Source: Rheum nobile (lineage: Eukaryota > Streptophyta > Magnoliopsida > Caryophyllales > Polygonaceae). From it: DNA of 64,000 bases. The position numbers and the translations under genes are program-made. Numbering within the stretch: the stretch's first letter is position 1; each line of letters starts with the position of its first letter. Under the pieces are notes generated by a model. The model did no database searches. It saw only the letters and a list, made by a program, of their open reading frames with translations, and was not told where the DNA came from. The stretch is from contig WOAB01000619.1 in assembly GCA_027886185.1 (NCBI GenBank), forward strand, positions 9,734,001 to 9,798,000, given 5' to 3'. Below are positions 11,453 to 21,528 of this stretch, one piece after another.

Positions 11453-14400
11453 CTAGTTAAACCACTTCATATCGAAAATACTAACGGCTATCCTTTTTCT
11501 ATAGTGATCCACAAGCTTGTCACCCACGTTCACGATGTTTTGACGTCCGAAACATAGCATTTCTATGTACTTGATCGTGAATACTCCACAATCTCCCCTG
11601 TACAAGTAAAAATGTAGTTAGTTTCATGATATTATAACCACTTTTTCACCAAATATTGAACAATTGATGTAAACAACTTACCCTTTCTTGTTTCTCTCCA
11701 ATGTAGGAACACAAGCCACATTTAGGGGATTTTCCCTCCTATCATCATAAATTGTTGCCAAGGGCTCATACTGTGCAATCATAACATGAAAAATAACTGT
11801 CAACTCTTGAAGGAACTTATGGACGTCCGACAATTTGAACACATTGATGTTAGGATCGTATACAATGATAGACCATTTACTCAGTTTTATCTCCAAAGAT
11901 ACCCAATGTTTCTCCTTGAAATTCAAGGGGCGGTATATACGATCCACGTCCTTCCAATCCTTCCCATAAAGTGATGGCAGTTCCCCACGCAGTTATCTCA
12001 TCTTAGATGGATCAACAACATAATTTTCCTTATCTGACAACCATCTCTTCAATTCCTTGTCCAAGTTCTGCTGAAAATAGTTGTCCAATATTGCCACTGG
12101 TTTGTCATGCACACGACAGCCAAGATAATACATACATTCATCCAAGTTCTACAAACAAAAAATGAAATTGAAGACTTGTTGCACCAAAATTTCTGAAAAT
12201 ATAACAGATGTCATACCAGAAATTGAAGACTTGTTGCACCAAAAATTTATATAAAAAATGAAAGAGCCTTACCGGAGATCTCAGCCACCCCATTGGTTGC
12301 AACAATATCTCAAAAAAATACTTCTGTAGATGTTCTCCAGTTGGAGACTCAAATTCCTCACTACATCATAAAATGGTTTAATTAACAATATATCAAACAC
12401 GCGTTCATATCATCAAGATAGGAGGGACAACTTCCTAACCTTTCCTTCGAGTCTAACCAACGGCACAATCTAGTCGTGTCTGAAATACCTTTAGACGTTG
12501 AAACCTTGCATCGTTTGGGATTATCGGCTTGTCTAGACAATCCTCTCTTCCTGACAGGATGGTCCCTTTGTTCAACAGTTGTATTATTTTTTTTAGCGGA
12601 TTTTTCTTGTTGAGACTCCAATTGTTTCTTTGGTAGCGTCTCCTTCCACCTCAGCTTCTTTTGTCGCTACAGCTAGCGTCTGCATTAACCTTTTTTCATA
12701 AATAAGATGTTGGAAGAGTTATTAAAGTATGTCATCATCTTTAATTATTGATGCATACCTCAACTTCTTTTGTCGTCCCTTTTGTAGTTTTCCCCTCATT
12801 CTGAACTGCACCATCTTCATCATCCTTCTGCTTTTTTGAACGAGTCTTCCTTACGAATACTTTTCGTTCTTTGTTATCTTTTTCTTCAATTTCACAAGCA
12901 TTTTCTTCTCTTTCCACCTTTGTTTCTTCTTCTGTCATCGTTTCGCCATATTTCCCCTCATCCTAGACTGGACCAGCAACATCATCATCCTTCTGCTTTT
13001 CTACACTACCTTCAGCCGGTAGCTTGTCATTGTCGCCTACACCATCATCATAATCATCCTTATGCTTTTCTACACTGGAATTGTCGCCTACACCATCATC
13101 ATCCTTTTCCTTTTCAACACTACCTTCAGCTGGTAGCTTGCCATTGTCGCCTGCACCATCAATATCATCATCCTTCTGCTTTTCTACACTACTTTCAGCC
13201 GGTAGCTTGGCATTGTCTCGTGCACCATCATCATCATCATCCTTCTGCTTTTCTACACTGGCATAGTTGCCTGCACCATCATCATCCTTTTCCTTTTCAA
13301 CACTACCTTCAGCTGGTAGCTTGCCATTGTCACCTGCACCATCATCATCATCATCCTTTTGCTTTTGAAAAACAACCACATATCCTCAATTGGCAATATC
13401 GACTTGAATGTCACCATCATCATCCTGTAGGGGATTTGAAGCGAACCCCCCCATTCCATCCATTTCGACATCCTTATCACGACCATGTATAACATTCTGC
13501 TTCAATAAATAAAAAAATTTGCTTTAACTTACAAGAATTATAACTAGGTGCATCAATCTAAACATATTAAGTTGTAAATATGACATTCCTAAAATACAGT
13601 TTGACAAAAAAAGTAAGCTTTAACTTGTAAGAAATAACCCTAACCTACATGCATCCATCTAACTTAAAAACACTGACATTCTATTTTGTTACTATGACAT
13701 TCATGTTATAGTGTTTGGCAAAAAGAGAGCTTTAACTTACAAGAAATATAACTAAGTATATCAATATCAAGTTGAAAAACAATGACATTTTAACTTTTAA
13801 GTATGACATTCCTATGCTATATTCCGACAAAATTATTGCTCCAGCTTGCAGGAAAGAGAAATCTAAGTTAAAAAACAAAAATACAAATGTTGACAGTTAT
13901 CTTACCTCCTATTCAATGTCCTCTTCTTCATCATTTGTTGCATATGAGTTTATGTGGATATCTGAGTTGTTGTGGATATCTGAGTTGTTGAATGTCCTTT
14001 TCTTCATCATCTATTCCATTATGCCCCAAGGCATTTTTGATAGCACTAAATCCTGCTTCCACTTGGTTTTCCAAATTACTCATACGCTCATGAAGCTCTT
14101 TCATAGCGCACATCACCTGTCTTGCATCCAGGCCTGAGGACTTCGCAGTCGGGGCAAGGGCCGAAACACTCTTTCCATTTCTTCTACCATTGATAGACCT
14201 CTTATTACTTATCTCGAATTTCTCAAGTGCCTTGTCAAAGTAATTGTCTTTTACTTCTCTAACAAATTTGCATCATTTTAAGACATTCACCTCAACTTCT
14301 TCCTCTATTAACACCACATTTGGAATAAAACGGGATGTGGCCTTCCCCAACAAAGACTCCATAGCCGTCGCATCAGGTTGTGAATCGGATGATCATCATA

Positions 14401-15181
14401 GACCGCGTGGATAGGCCTTCTTATCCACCAAATGTGAAAACACTAAAGCAATTGGTTTTACAACTTCAAATAGCCATACCAAAAGCATAATTTTTCTTGT
14501 CAGTATGATTCTTATTTATTGTAAGAAACCATCAATATATTGTAATTACAATACCAACTTCACAACTATATACATTACGTAAAAATACGTTACTTGGAAG
14601 GCCATTGGCAATCCCTTGAGTTTGTAACCCAACCTTACACTTGAGTCTCTGCTTGTTTGTATCGTCTCCAATCTATTCTTCACCGTTGAACTCAAACCCT
14701 GGTGAATTTCAATGTAGCAAACCCTACCCCACAGGAATTTCATGAATCGATCGATATCAGTCAATAGTTTGACATGACTAGTGCTTATGCGAACCTTTTT
14801 CTCAACCCCAAGAATGACGCGCTCTAATATAATCAACAATGCCATCTTATATTTCAAAGGGATGTCATCCCATGTACGCATAAATAGGATCTCCAGCTCA
14901 GCCAAGGTCAAATTTTGTACATCAAATACCTCTTTCACGGCATTCTTATCCGGCTTCAGATCATTATCATTAATTTTACCACAGTTTAACCCCGTCATAA
15001 GTGTGAACTCCTTCATTGAAAAACGCAACAGATGTCCATACCACGTCTCCCACAACTTGCTCGTTTCTACTTGACGGAATAAAACGTAATGCATAAGCTG
15101 GCATAAAAAGGTTTGTCGACGAACCATCTTAGGTCCAAATGGACCATCTATTATCCTCCGCATTCCACAAGGAAGAGGCAT
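11453..15181 (-). pseudogene. DUF1985 + Ulp1-like (C48) protease, copy 2, MULE-associated
   Basis: A large multi-exon minus-strand gene. The N-terminal exon (14546-15181) is a DUF1985-type domain, with LLRFSMKEFTLMTGLNCG as its signature. Middle parts are a coiled coil (MKELHERMSNLENQVEAG, ~14070-14116), a repeat-rich acidic tract (12963-13379) and basic linkers (12741-12938, 12382-12621). The C48 domain covers ~12130-11453: YYLGCRVHDKPVAILDNYF, then DRIYRPLNFKEKHW (His), SIIVYDPN (Asp) and, after an intron (11598-11681), GDCGVFTIKYIEML (Cys), ending at a TAG at 11453-11455. All three triad residues are present. One in-frame TAA near 11992 lies just before LRGELPSLYG, so this copy is probably dead or recently dead. 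DUF1985 plus Ulp1 is a known partnership in plant MULE-borne genes. Copy 1 is its paralogue, in the same orientation. Confidence 0.8.
12963..13379 (-). repeat. In-frame tandem repeat, KLPAEGSVEKQKDDD type
   Basis: Within Ulp1-like copy 2. A 16-22-residue unit (KLPAEGSVEKQKDDDD plus GAGDNG) repeats about six times on minus, with two unit versions (SVEKEKDDD and SVEKQKDDD). The His- and Ser-rich plus-strand frames here are shadows. Confidence 0.75.
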
Positions 15182-16836
15182 TTCTCAATATTTTTCAGCA
15201 TTTCAGGTCGACAGTTTTGGTTGACTGTGCCTTGAAATTTATTTCCTTCAAATCTAAATAAATGACCCTAAACAATACAAGTTATATGAGGTCAATAAAT
15301 ACAAAAGGAACATATACTTAAAAACTACATGACAGGATGTGAAATATGAAAAACTAGTTAGAATGAGCTAAACCAAATTTTACCTTTCTAGCCATTTCAA
15401 ATTCCTCCGTGTATTCTTTAATTGACTACAGCACTTCAGTTGGTCTGGTGGACATAGATAAACAACAAAGAATATCAACATTTCAGTTTTTTCTATGCAC
15501 AAAATGGTTCTCATTTTCATAACAAATGCTTAAAATTTGAAAAAAAACATACTAAGATGTAGAGATCAGAGGAGAAGAGAAGGAAGTTGCGAGAGAAAGA
15601 GAGCTATAAAGTGAGACAAATAAGAACTTTAACTTTTAACACACAACAATGTTTCACAAACTGACATTGTAATTGTTCATTTCAACAATATAACTATACC
15701 ATGTGACAAAAATCAAAACTTATCTGACATTCTCATTGTTTATTGCGACAATATAACTTAAGAAATAGTACAGTCAGTCTACATACAAGGTTTCTACAGG
15801 TTTATATAAATCAATTTAAGTTACCATCCCCATTTCTACCACAAGGGTCTTTTTTTACTCAGTTTTCACAGGTTTATATAAATCGATGCGTTTAAATTTA
15901 GTTCATTTCAGGTCAAAAGAGACAAAATTTGGGGGACAGAATTCATGACAAGTATATCAATCCATAAAAATGAATAGTGACTAAACCCTAAAACCCAATG
16001 AACAACAATGAAGCAACCCTAAAACGGCATTGAATGGCTATAACCCTAAAACAAAGGACATACCTCGAAGGCTCGAACGAGATAGACAGAAGAGGAATCG
16101 GAAGTGCGAGCCAACAACGTTAAATGGCGTCGTCGGTGGACCACCTTCAATTCGGCACCATCGGAGGAGGAAGAATCGGAAGCGCAACTCACGCTAACGA
16201 TGGACCTTCAGGAGATTATGGAGTTTACAGCAGGAGAAACCTTTCGAGTTTACGATGGATACGATGGACCTTAAGGAGAAACCTTTCGGGTTTGATTTTG
16301 GGTTCTTCAGGAGAAACCTGCAATCTGGGTTATTTAGGGTTCTTTAGAAACCTCTCGTTTACAGGAGGATGGAGACGATGAAGTGAAAATTGAAAAAACA
16401 TTTCAGTTTTCTGTAGCAAGTTTCATTTTCAATTTCAAATTTGGCAAGAATTAAATTTGTCTTTTTTTTAACATATCTAACCATTTCCATGTCATATTTT
16501 ATTTTCCAAAAGAAAAAGAAAACTCTAATTTCAATTTACCTTTTTATTTGGGAGGTATTTTTGCAAAAACAAAAGGAAAAAAATTTGGATGGGGTATATT
16601 TGCAAAAAACAAAGAGGGTAGGTTAGAAATACAAATGGGTTAGTAAAAAGGAGGGTATAGGTTGTTATTTCTCTCGTTTTAATTGGGGATGGAAAAATAT
16701 TGACCCATTCACGTTCGGCTACATTGCCTCAATATGAGACTTATTAGGTAATGGTCATTGTAGGTACCGTGCCTTACCAAGAATTGGCCCAGTACGGGCC
16801 CAATCATCCATCCCGACATACCCTTGGGACCTAACA
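15182..16836. other. Upstream region of Ulp1-like copy 2; no gene seen
   Basis: AT-rich DNA with many 'tgacatt' words (15640-15780). A likely 5' leader exon on minus sits near 16060-16160, followed by a GTATG donor. The 16.4-16.7 kb stretch may contain the right MULE end, but no inverted-repeat partner was found. Confidence 0.4.
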
Positions 16837-17199
16837 TCATGGATGAACGCCCTCACAATGGCCAATAGTTTTCAAACAAAATATAAATGTATTTATATGT
16901 GTATGTAAGTAATTTAATGAATGTATAAAATAAAATTTAACCGTGAAATATACGCAATCCATATTCATAGATGGAGGAAGATGGCGTATGGGACGAGTAT
17001 GAACAATGGCGTCTGGCCTTACATATGAATGGGTACGTGGGAGGAACCAATCCAAGTACTCGTTATCTGTATCCCAACCATTGATGACCTCAAGACTCGT
17101 AAGAATCTCCGCACATAAGTGCTCGTCCCGATGGGCCCAACCGTCCCATATGTCGTCAAAGTCGAGCTCGTACGTCTGCCTCCCGATGACCCGAATCAA
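16837..17199 (-). pseudogene. Plant-mobile-domain-like fragment
   Basis: A minus-strand frame of 120 codons. It includes RQTYELDFDDIWDGW and then EYLDWFLPRTHSYVRP, which resembles the W-Y-x-WF/Y-x-x-x-TR-x-(F/Y)-(I/V)-x-P pattern of plant mobile domain (MAIN-like) proteins found in hosts and in transposons. Upstream minus-strand sequence (17200-17300) continues the similarity with a stop. No complete domain can be read. The call rests on a short motif only. Confidence 0.4.
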
Positions 17200-18207
17200 A
17201 TGGCGTGTAAAGGCCGGTTGTATGACATCAGCGGCCTACTTTGGATCCATCCAAACTAGCATACAATCTGATCGGGCATGTAAGGCTCAACTATGTGCAT
17301 GAAACTGATAGTCCTTCGGTATGTAAGGCTCAACTATGCCATCTCTCAGTGAACGCTGAGACGAGAACGTGGTCGACCAATTTGAACTAAATCTGATGTA
17401 GTCGGTGACGATGTTACAATCAGGGTCTCACATGTGGTCATTACCGTGAATTCCACATGTAAAACCCATGCAAGGCGGTCATCTCTTGACAAGTAACGAC
17501 TATAAACCAACCATAAAGATCACCAATGAACAATCACAATTGGTGTGAGGAAAGACAATAGGAATACAAAAACAAAATGATACTGCATGACCACAGCAAA
17601 GTCCTCTTAAAAATTGATCTTAGCCACCAAGTTCATCATGGAACAAGATGAACACGATGATAAGTGACAGGATGAACACGGTGACCGAATTAACACATTA
17701 AAAGGATGAACACGATGACATGATGAACTCATGATACCGCATCATCCTCATGGTCAAGAGGACGAAGAAAATCTGTGTCGTGGCATATCCGTACAAGCAA
17801 CATCCACCATTGCGTGTTTGTACAAGCAAAATCCATTGTGTGTCCATACAAGCAAAATCTTTGTGATGGCGTGTCCGTACAAGTGAACAGTGACATGATC
17901 CCGGAAATCCCGGATCATGCATCCTTACGCGCATAGGCCATCATGACCCATGTGATTGTTCCCTCTGTTGGTGGTGTCCATGACTTTTGGAGTTGGAGAA
18001 TGGTCTTGTGGGCGGTTTCAAATATCAAAGGGAGGATTTATGCTTCAAGTTCTTCATTTCTCCATTAATTCTTCATCTTGTCAAAGGCTCCATTTCATCA
18101 CAACAACAAGACCTTCATTTTTCGAGCGCAACTTCAAGAGCATCAAAAGCCTTACCACTCGAGCATCACGTCAAGTTCTTCATATTCATCATCTCGAACA
18201 TCCCTTT
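17200..18207. repeat. Non-coding with short degenerate tandem repeats
   Basis: 'aggatgaacacgatgac' words recur at 17640-17730. A ~30-bp unit with 'tccgtacaagcaaaatc' recurs four times at about 17786-17895. A 'tatgtaaggctcaactatg' word is duplicated near 17275 and 17318. No gene was recognised. Confidence 0.55.
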
Positions 18208-18240
18208 TGATTTGCGCTCTTTCGCTCCATGTCGTACCAA
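18208..18240 (-). repeat. Inverted copy of the 72-bp satellite segment
   Basis: The stretch beginning 'gatttgcgctctttcgctc' is the reverse complement of the last array unit near 18928-18960, over about 33 bp with no mismatch seen. One unit fragment therefore lies in opposite orientation, about 70 bp left of the array. Confidence 0.75.
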
Positions 18241-18461
18241 CTGATTTTCTTTTTTATGAGGGTTCTCCCAAGGTTCCACCCCCTTGGGATTTTCATGTGT
18301 GGAAAGGAGTGAATGGACGCAAATCATGAAGTCCACCATCATCACCGTCGGTGAACCCAATGAACATTGGTGCGACATGGAGCGAATAGGCGCAAATCAT
18401 AAAGTCCACCATCATCACTGCAGGAGAACCCGATGAACATTGGTGCGGCATGAAGCGAGTG

Positions 18462-18657
18462 TGTAATACCCCGGACTTGATTTATAAGGATTAGAGTGCT
18501 ACCCATGATAACAAGAGCTCTTCTTTATCAGGGTTCAAGTGAGGACAAAGAACTCTAAAGTTAAGTGTGTTAGGGCGGGAGTAATACCAAGATGGGTGAC
18601 CTCGTGGAAAGTCCCCGGGTTGGCATAGGATGGTGCTTCTAAGACTCGGGCCTTACA
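18462..18657 (+). mobile_element. Cassandra-type (5S-bearing TRIM) solo LTR
   Basis: A 196-bp segment starting TGTAATACCCCGGAC and ending GGGCCTTACA. It has TG...CA termini, flanked by GAGTG on the left and GAATG on the right (4 of 5 match). Uninterrupted satellite units read GAATG at this spot, so the right copy is the original and the left has one change. Inside, 18549-18626 closely resembles the 3' two thirds of plant 5S rRNA, including the pol III internal control region. A 5S sequence inside a small LTR is the hallmark of Cassandra retrotransposons. At 196 bp it is somewhat short for the family, so an internal deletion is likely. A 5S-derived SINE was considered, but the LTR-like ends and 5-bp duplication argue against it. 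Confidence 0.85.
18549..18626 (+). other. 5S rRNA-like segment within the solo LTR
   Basis: It reads 'aactctaaagttaagtgtgt' and then 'gatgggtgacctcgtgg', matching the plant 5S A-box (18558-18571) and C-box (18591-18602) regions with scattered substitutions. It is not a functional 5S gene, because the 5' third of the 5S sequence is not recognisable. Confidence 0.85.
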
Positions 18658-18967
18658 GAATGAGCGCAAATCATGAATCCACCATCATCATGGCCGAGGA
18701 ACTCGACGGAGGTTGGTACAACATGGAGCGAATGGGCACAAATCATGAAGTCCACCATCATCATCGTCGAAGAACCCGACAGACGTTGGTACGACATGGA
18801 GCGAATGGGCGCAAATCATGAAGTACACCATCATCACCGTCAAAGAATCCGATGAACATTTATGCATCATGAAGAGAATGGAAATCATGAAGTCCACCAT
18901 CATCACCGCAGGAGAACCCGACAAACGTTGGTACGACATGGAGCGAAAGAGCGCAAATCATGAATGC

Positions 18968-20541
18968 TATAGCCCATAAGCAAAGGGGAGAATAAGGGTA
19001 CAATATGGACATCATCATCCTCGTCAATAAACCCTAAAGACGGAGCGTATGGATGAGTAGACATGCAATGTACATCATCGACACCATCACCATCATCCAT
19101 GCACCTAAAGAACGTTGGAGCGCAAGGGGATGAGTAGCGGGATACCATCATTGTCATCAATGAAGCTTCAGACTCTTGGAATGCATGGCGTAACTTATAG
19201 AGAAGATGTCATCGTCATCATCGATGCCGCATGAATTCAATAAAATGTGGAAACAACCAGTGACGTTGTCATGGACCATGAAAGAAATCGAGAGAGCCTT
19301 GGTGGATCGTGATCATCGTACCTCCAAATCCCCCCCCCCCCCCCCCCCTCATTATCTTTCAGATCTTCAGTCGGACCAACCTGCTCAGTGACCCATAATA
19401 GAACCAAGTATTTGGAACAATCTCCTCTGAGAAAAATCTTTTGCCAATAATCAAAATGTGTCGACTGAGTATAAGCCTTCGGAAGGCGAGCAGGTGCCAC
19501 TTCGTTCGTTGAATGCTATACCGCATGAGCAATGTGAGTGGCGAAGCTCCACAGCGAAACAGTGTCCTCCAACCTATACAGGGTAGCCTCCGCCGCCGTC
19601 TCAGGGACAACCTCCAGAGCAGCCTCGAGAACATTTTGCATCAACCTCGGGAGCAAGCTCCTCTTGCATGGGGACAACCTCGGGAGCAGACTCTTCTAAA
19701 GCAACGGGATCCTCCATATGTACATCGTCAAGTCCGAGGAAATTATCCTCTAAAGGAACAAATTAACACTCGTATCCACATCAATCCCCTGGATCTATAC
19801 GGTAGGTGCCTCCCGATCCAACCTTCTCCTCTCACGTGCAGAAGCGGTAACATGACGATTGGCCACATCCCATATACCTTGTAACCGTTGCATAGATATG
19901 GCTACATCATGTTTTATCAAAATTATAATTTAATTTAATAATTTTGTTAATTTTAATTCCAATTTATTCAAGATTTAGAATTCTAACTATTTTTACTGCA
20001 TATTTTTATTTGTTATAATTCTATTTTATTTCCAATTTCTCTCCAACGTTGTTTGTTTTGTAATCCATTTAAATCTTTTATTATTTTTTCCTTCAAAGTT
20101 TTTATTTAAAATTCTAAGTTTAACTCTAACTTATCTAATCTCTAAAATTCATAGTTTGATTACTTTATATTTTCAATCGCAAGTTATATACTAATCTAAT
20201 TATAAATCTATTTTGAATTCAATATCATTTATAATTTATTTACACATATAAAATTAGAGTAAGGATCATATGAGGAAAGTGTTTAGAGTGTAAAATGATA
20301 ATTAATCTTAAACATTAGATTGTAGGAATGAAGAGTTAGGATTAAAATATATGGAGTGACAAACTTGTAAATATAACCAACTTTTTTAAAATTATATATA
20401 TATTTTAATTATTCCCGAAAATATTTTTTCCCCAAACACTTTTTTTCCCCAAATTTTTTTATTTTTTTTATTTTCATGAACATTTTCTTTAAAAAAAATT
20501 AGTACCATGCACATTAGCATTTTAATCATGCACTTTAACTT
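18968..20541. other. No gene recognised; C19 run
   Basis: Short frames on both strands (for example 19359-19634 minus, 19513-19884 plus) match no family I know. A C19 homopolymer lies at about 19330-19348. From 19,900 on the sequence is very AT-rich. Repeated 'cctcgggagcaagctcctc' words near 19643-19692 may be a decayed protein repeat. Confidence 0.5.
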
Positions 20542-20921
20542 CTGTCAACTCGGTCGGGTTGGTCGGGTTCGGGTCATGTCGGGTTCGGGTCAAATCGGGT
20601 TCGGGTCGATCAGGTTGGTAAAATTTTCGGGTTGGGCGGGTTCGGGGTCGGGTTGACCCGGTGGGTCGAACATGTCCTTTTTTTATGATTATTATTATGA
20701 TTTTTAACTTTAATAAAAGATTTATAATAATATAAATAATATTTAATATAAATGAAATAAAATATACAAAATAAAGGGGACCCGCGAGCTCGAATTTGCG
20801 TTCGGGTCGAGTCGGGTTCGGGTCCTTCGGGTTCGGGTCCTTCTTGACCCAGTGACGTTCGGGTCGGGTTCGGGTTCTTTCGGGTCGGGTCGGGTTTTCG
20901 GGTTGGGTCGATTTTTGACAG
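20542..20921. mobile_element. MITE/hAT-like insertion with GGGTTCGGGTC arms (candidate)
   Basis: Both ends read CTGTCAA inward (the right one on minus: CTGTCAAAAATCG). The two arms are packed with 'tcgggttcgggtc' repeats around an AT-rich centre. A 13-bp word, 'tcatgcactttaa', lies at 20526-20538 and again at 20923-20935 and may mark the target duplication. A few extra bases lie between it and the left end, and 'tgcacttta' words are common just to the right, so the boundaries are uncertain. Confidence 0.5.
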
Positions 20922-21528
20922 GTCATGCACTTTAATATATTTATATATATACTTAATTTTCGATTACTAAACATGCACTTAAATATACTTACACATGCAT
21001 GCACTTAACTTGAAATATTGAGCATCCACTTTAACATAATTACATATGCACTTTTTAACATATTAAGTATACACTTTAACATGATAAATATGCATTTTAA
21101 CATACTAACATATGCACTTTTAATATAATAAACATACAGTAGCTAAATTGTGCACTTTTAATATACATGTTAAACAAGCACATTTACATATTACAGCATG
21201 CACTTTATCATATTAAAGATGAACTCTATGTGAGCATTAAAATGTGTTTATATATGCACTTTGAATTCATTATAGATGCATTTTTGGTGCTTATTTATGC
21301 ACTTGATATAAATACAATTAAAAAAAATATTTTAAAAAAAAATATGGAAAAAAAATTGAAAAAAAATATTATGAATTTTTTTAAATTATTTTTCAAAAAA
21401 AGTTAATGTTTGAAAAAATAATTAATTTTCAAAAAAATAATATATTTAAATTAAATTTGAAAAAAAATTAATTTCAAAAAAAATCTTTTTTAATAAAAAA
21501 TATTATTAAAATAATAATATTTATAATT
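20922..21528. other. AT-rich, dispersed 'tgcacttta' words and A/T runs
   Basis: '(a)tgcacttta' or close variants recur about a dozen times between 20923 and 21305, with irregular spacing. Then come long A and T runs up to the LINE. No gene. Confidence 0.55.

Larger units (their letters stand above)
18311..18967 (+). repeat. ~72-bp tandem repeat array, interrupted
   Basis: Units begin 'gaatgggcgcaaatcatgaa' at about 18311, 18384, 18658, 18730, 18803, 18876 and 18945, a spacing of 69-73 bp. Each holds 'tccaccatcatcaccg' and ends in 'gttggtacgacatggagc' or a variant. The array is split by a solo LTR at 18462-18657. Confidence 0.85.

Noticed and set aside
12836..13492. Plus-strand His-rich 218-codon frame
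   Set aside because: Antisense of the KDDD repeat in Ulp1-like copy 2; no independent support.
10900..16700. MULE terminal inverted repeats at 2.55, 10.95 or 16.6 kb
   Set aside because: Only short chance-like matches were seen by eye, so no element boundaries are claimed.
18549..18626. Functional 5S rRNA gene
   Set aside because: The 5' third is missing and the stretch lies inside TG...CA LTR ends with a target duplication.
18311..18967. Possible CRISPR-like array
   Set aside because: The repeats are contiguous ~72-bp satellite units without unique spacers, in a plant genome.
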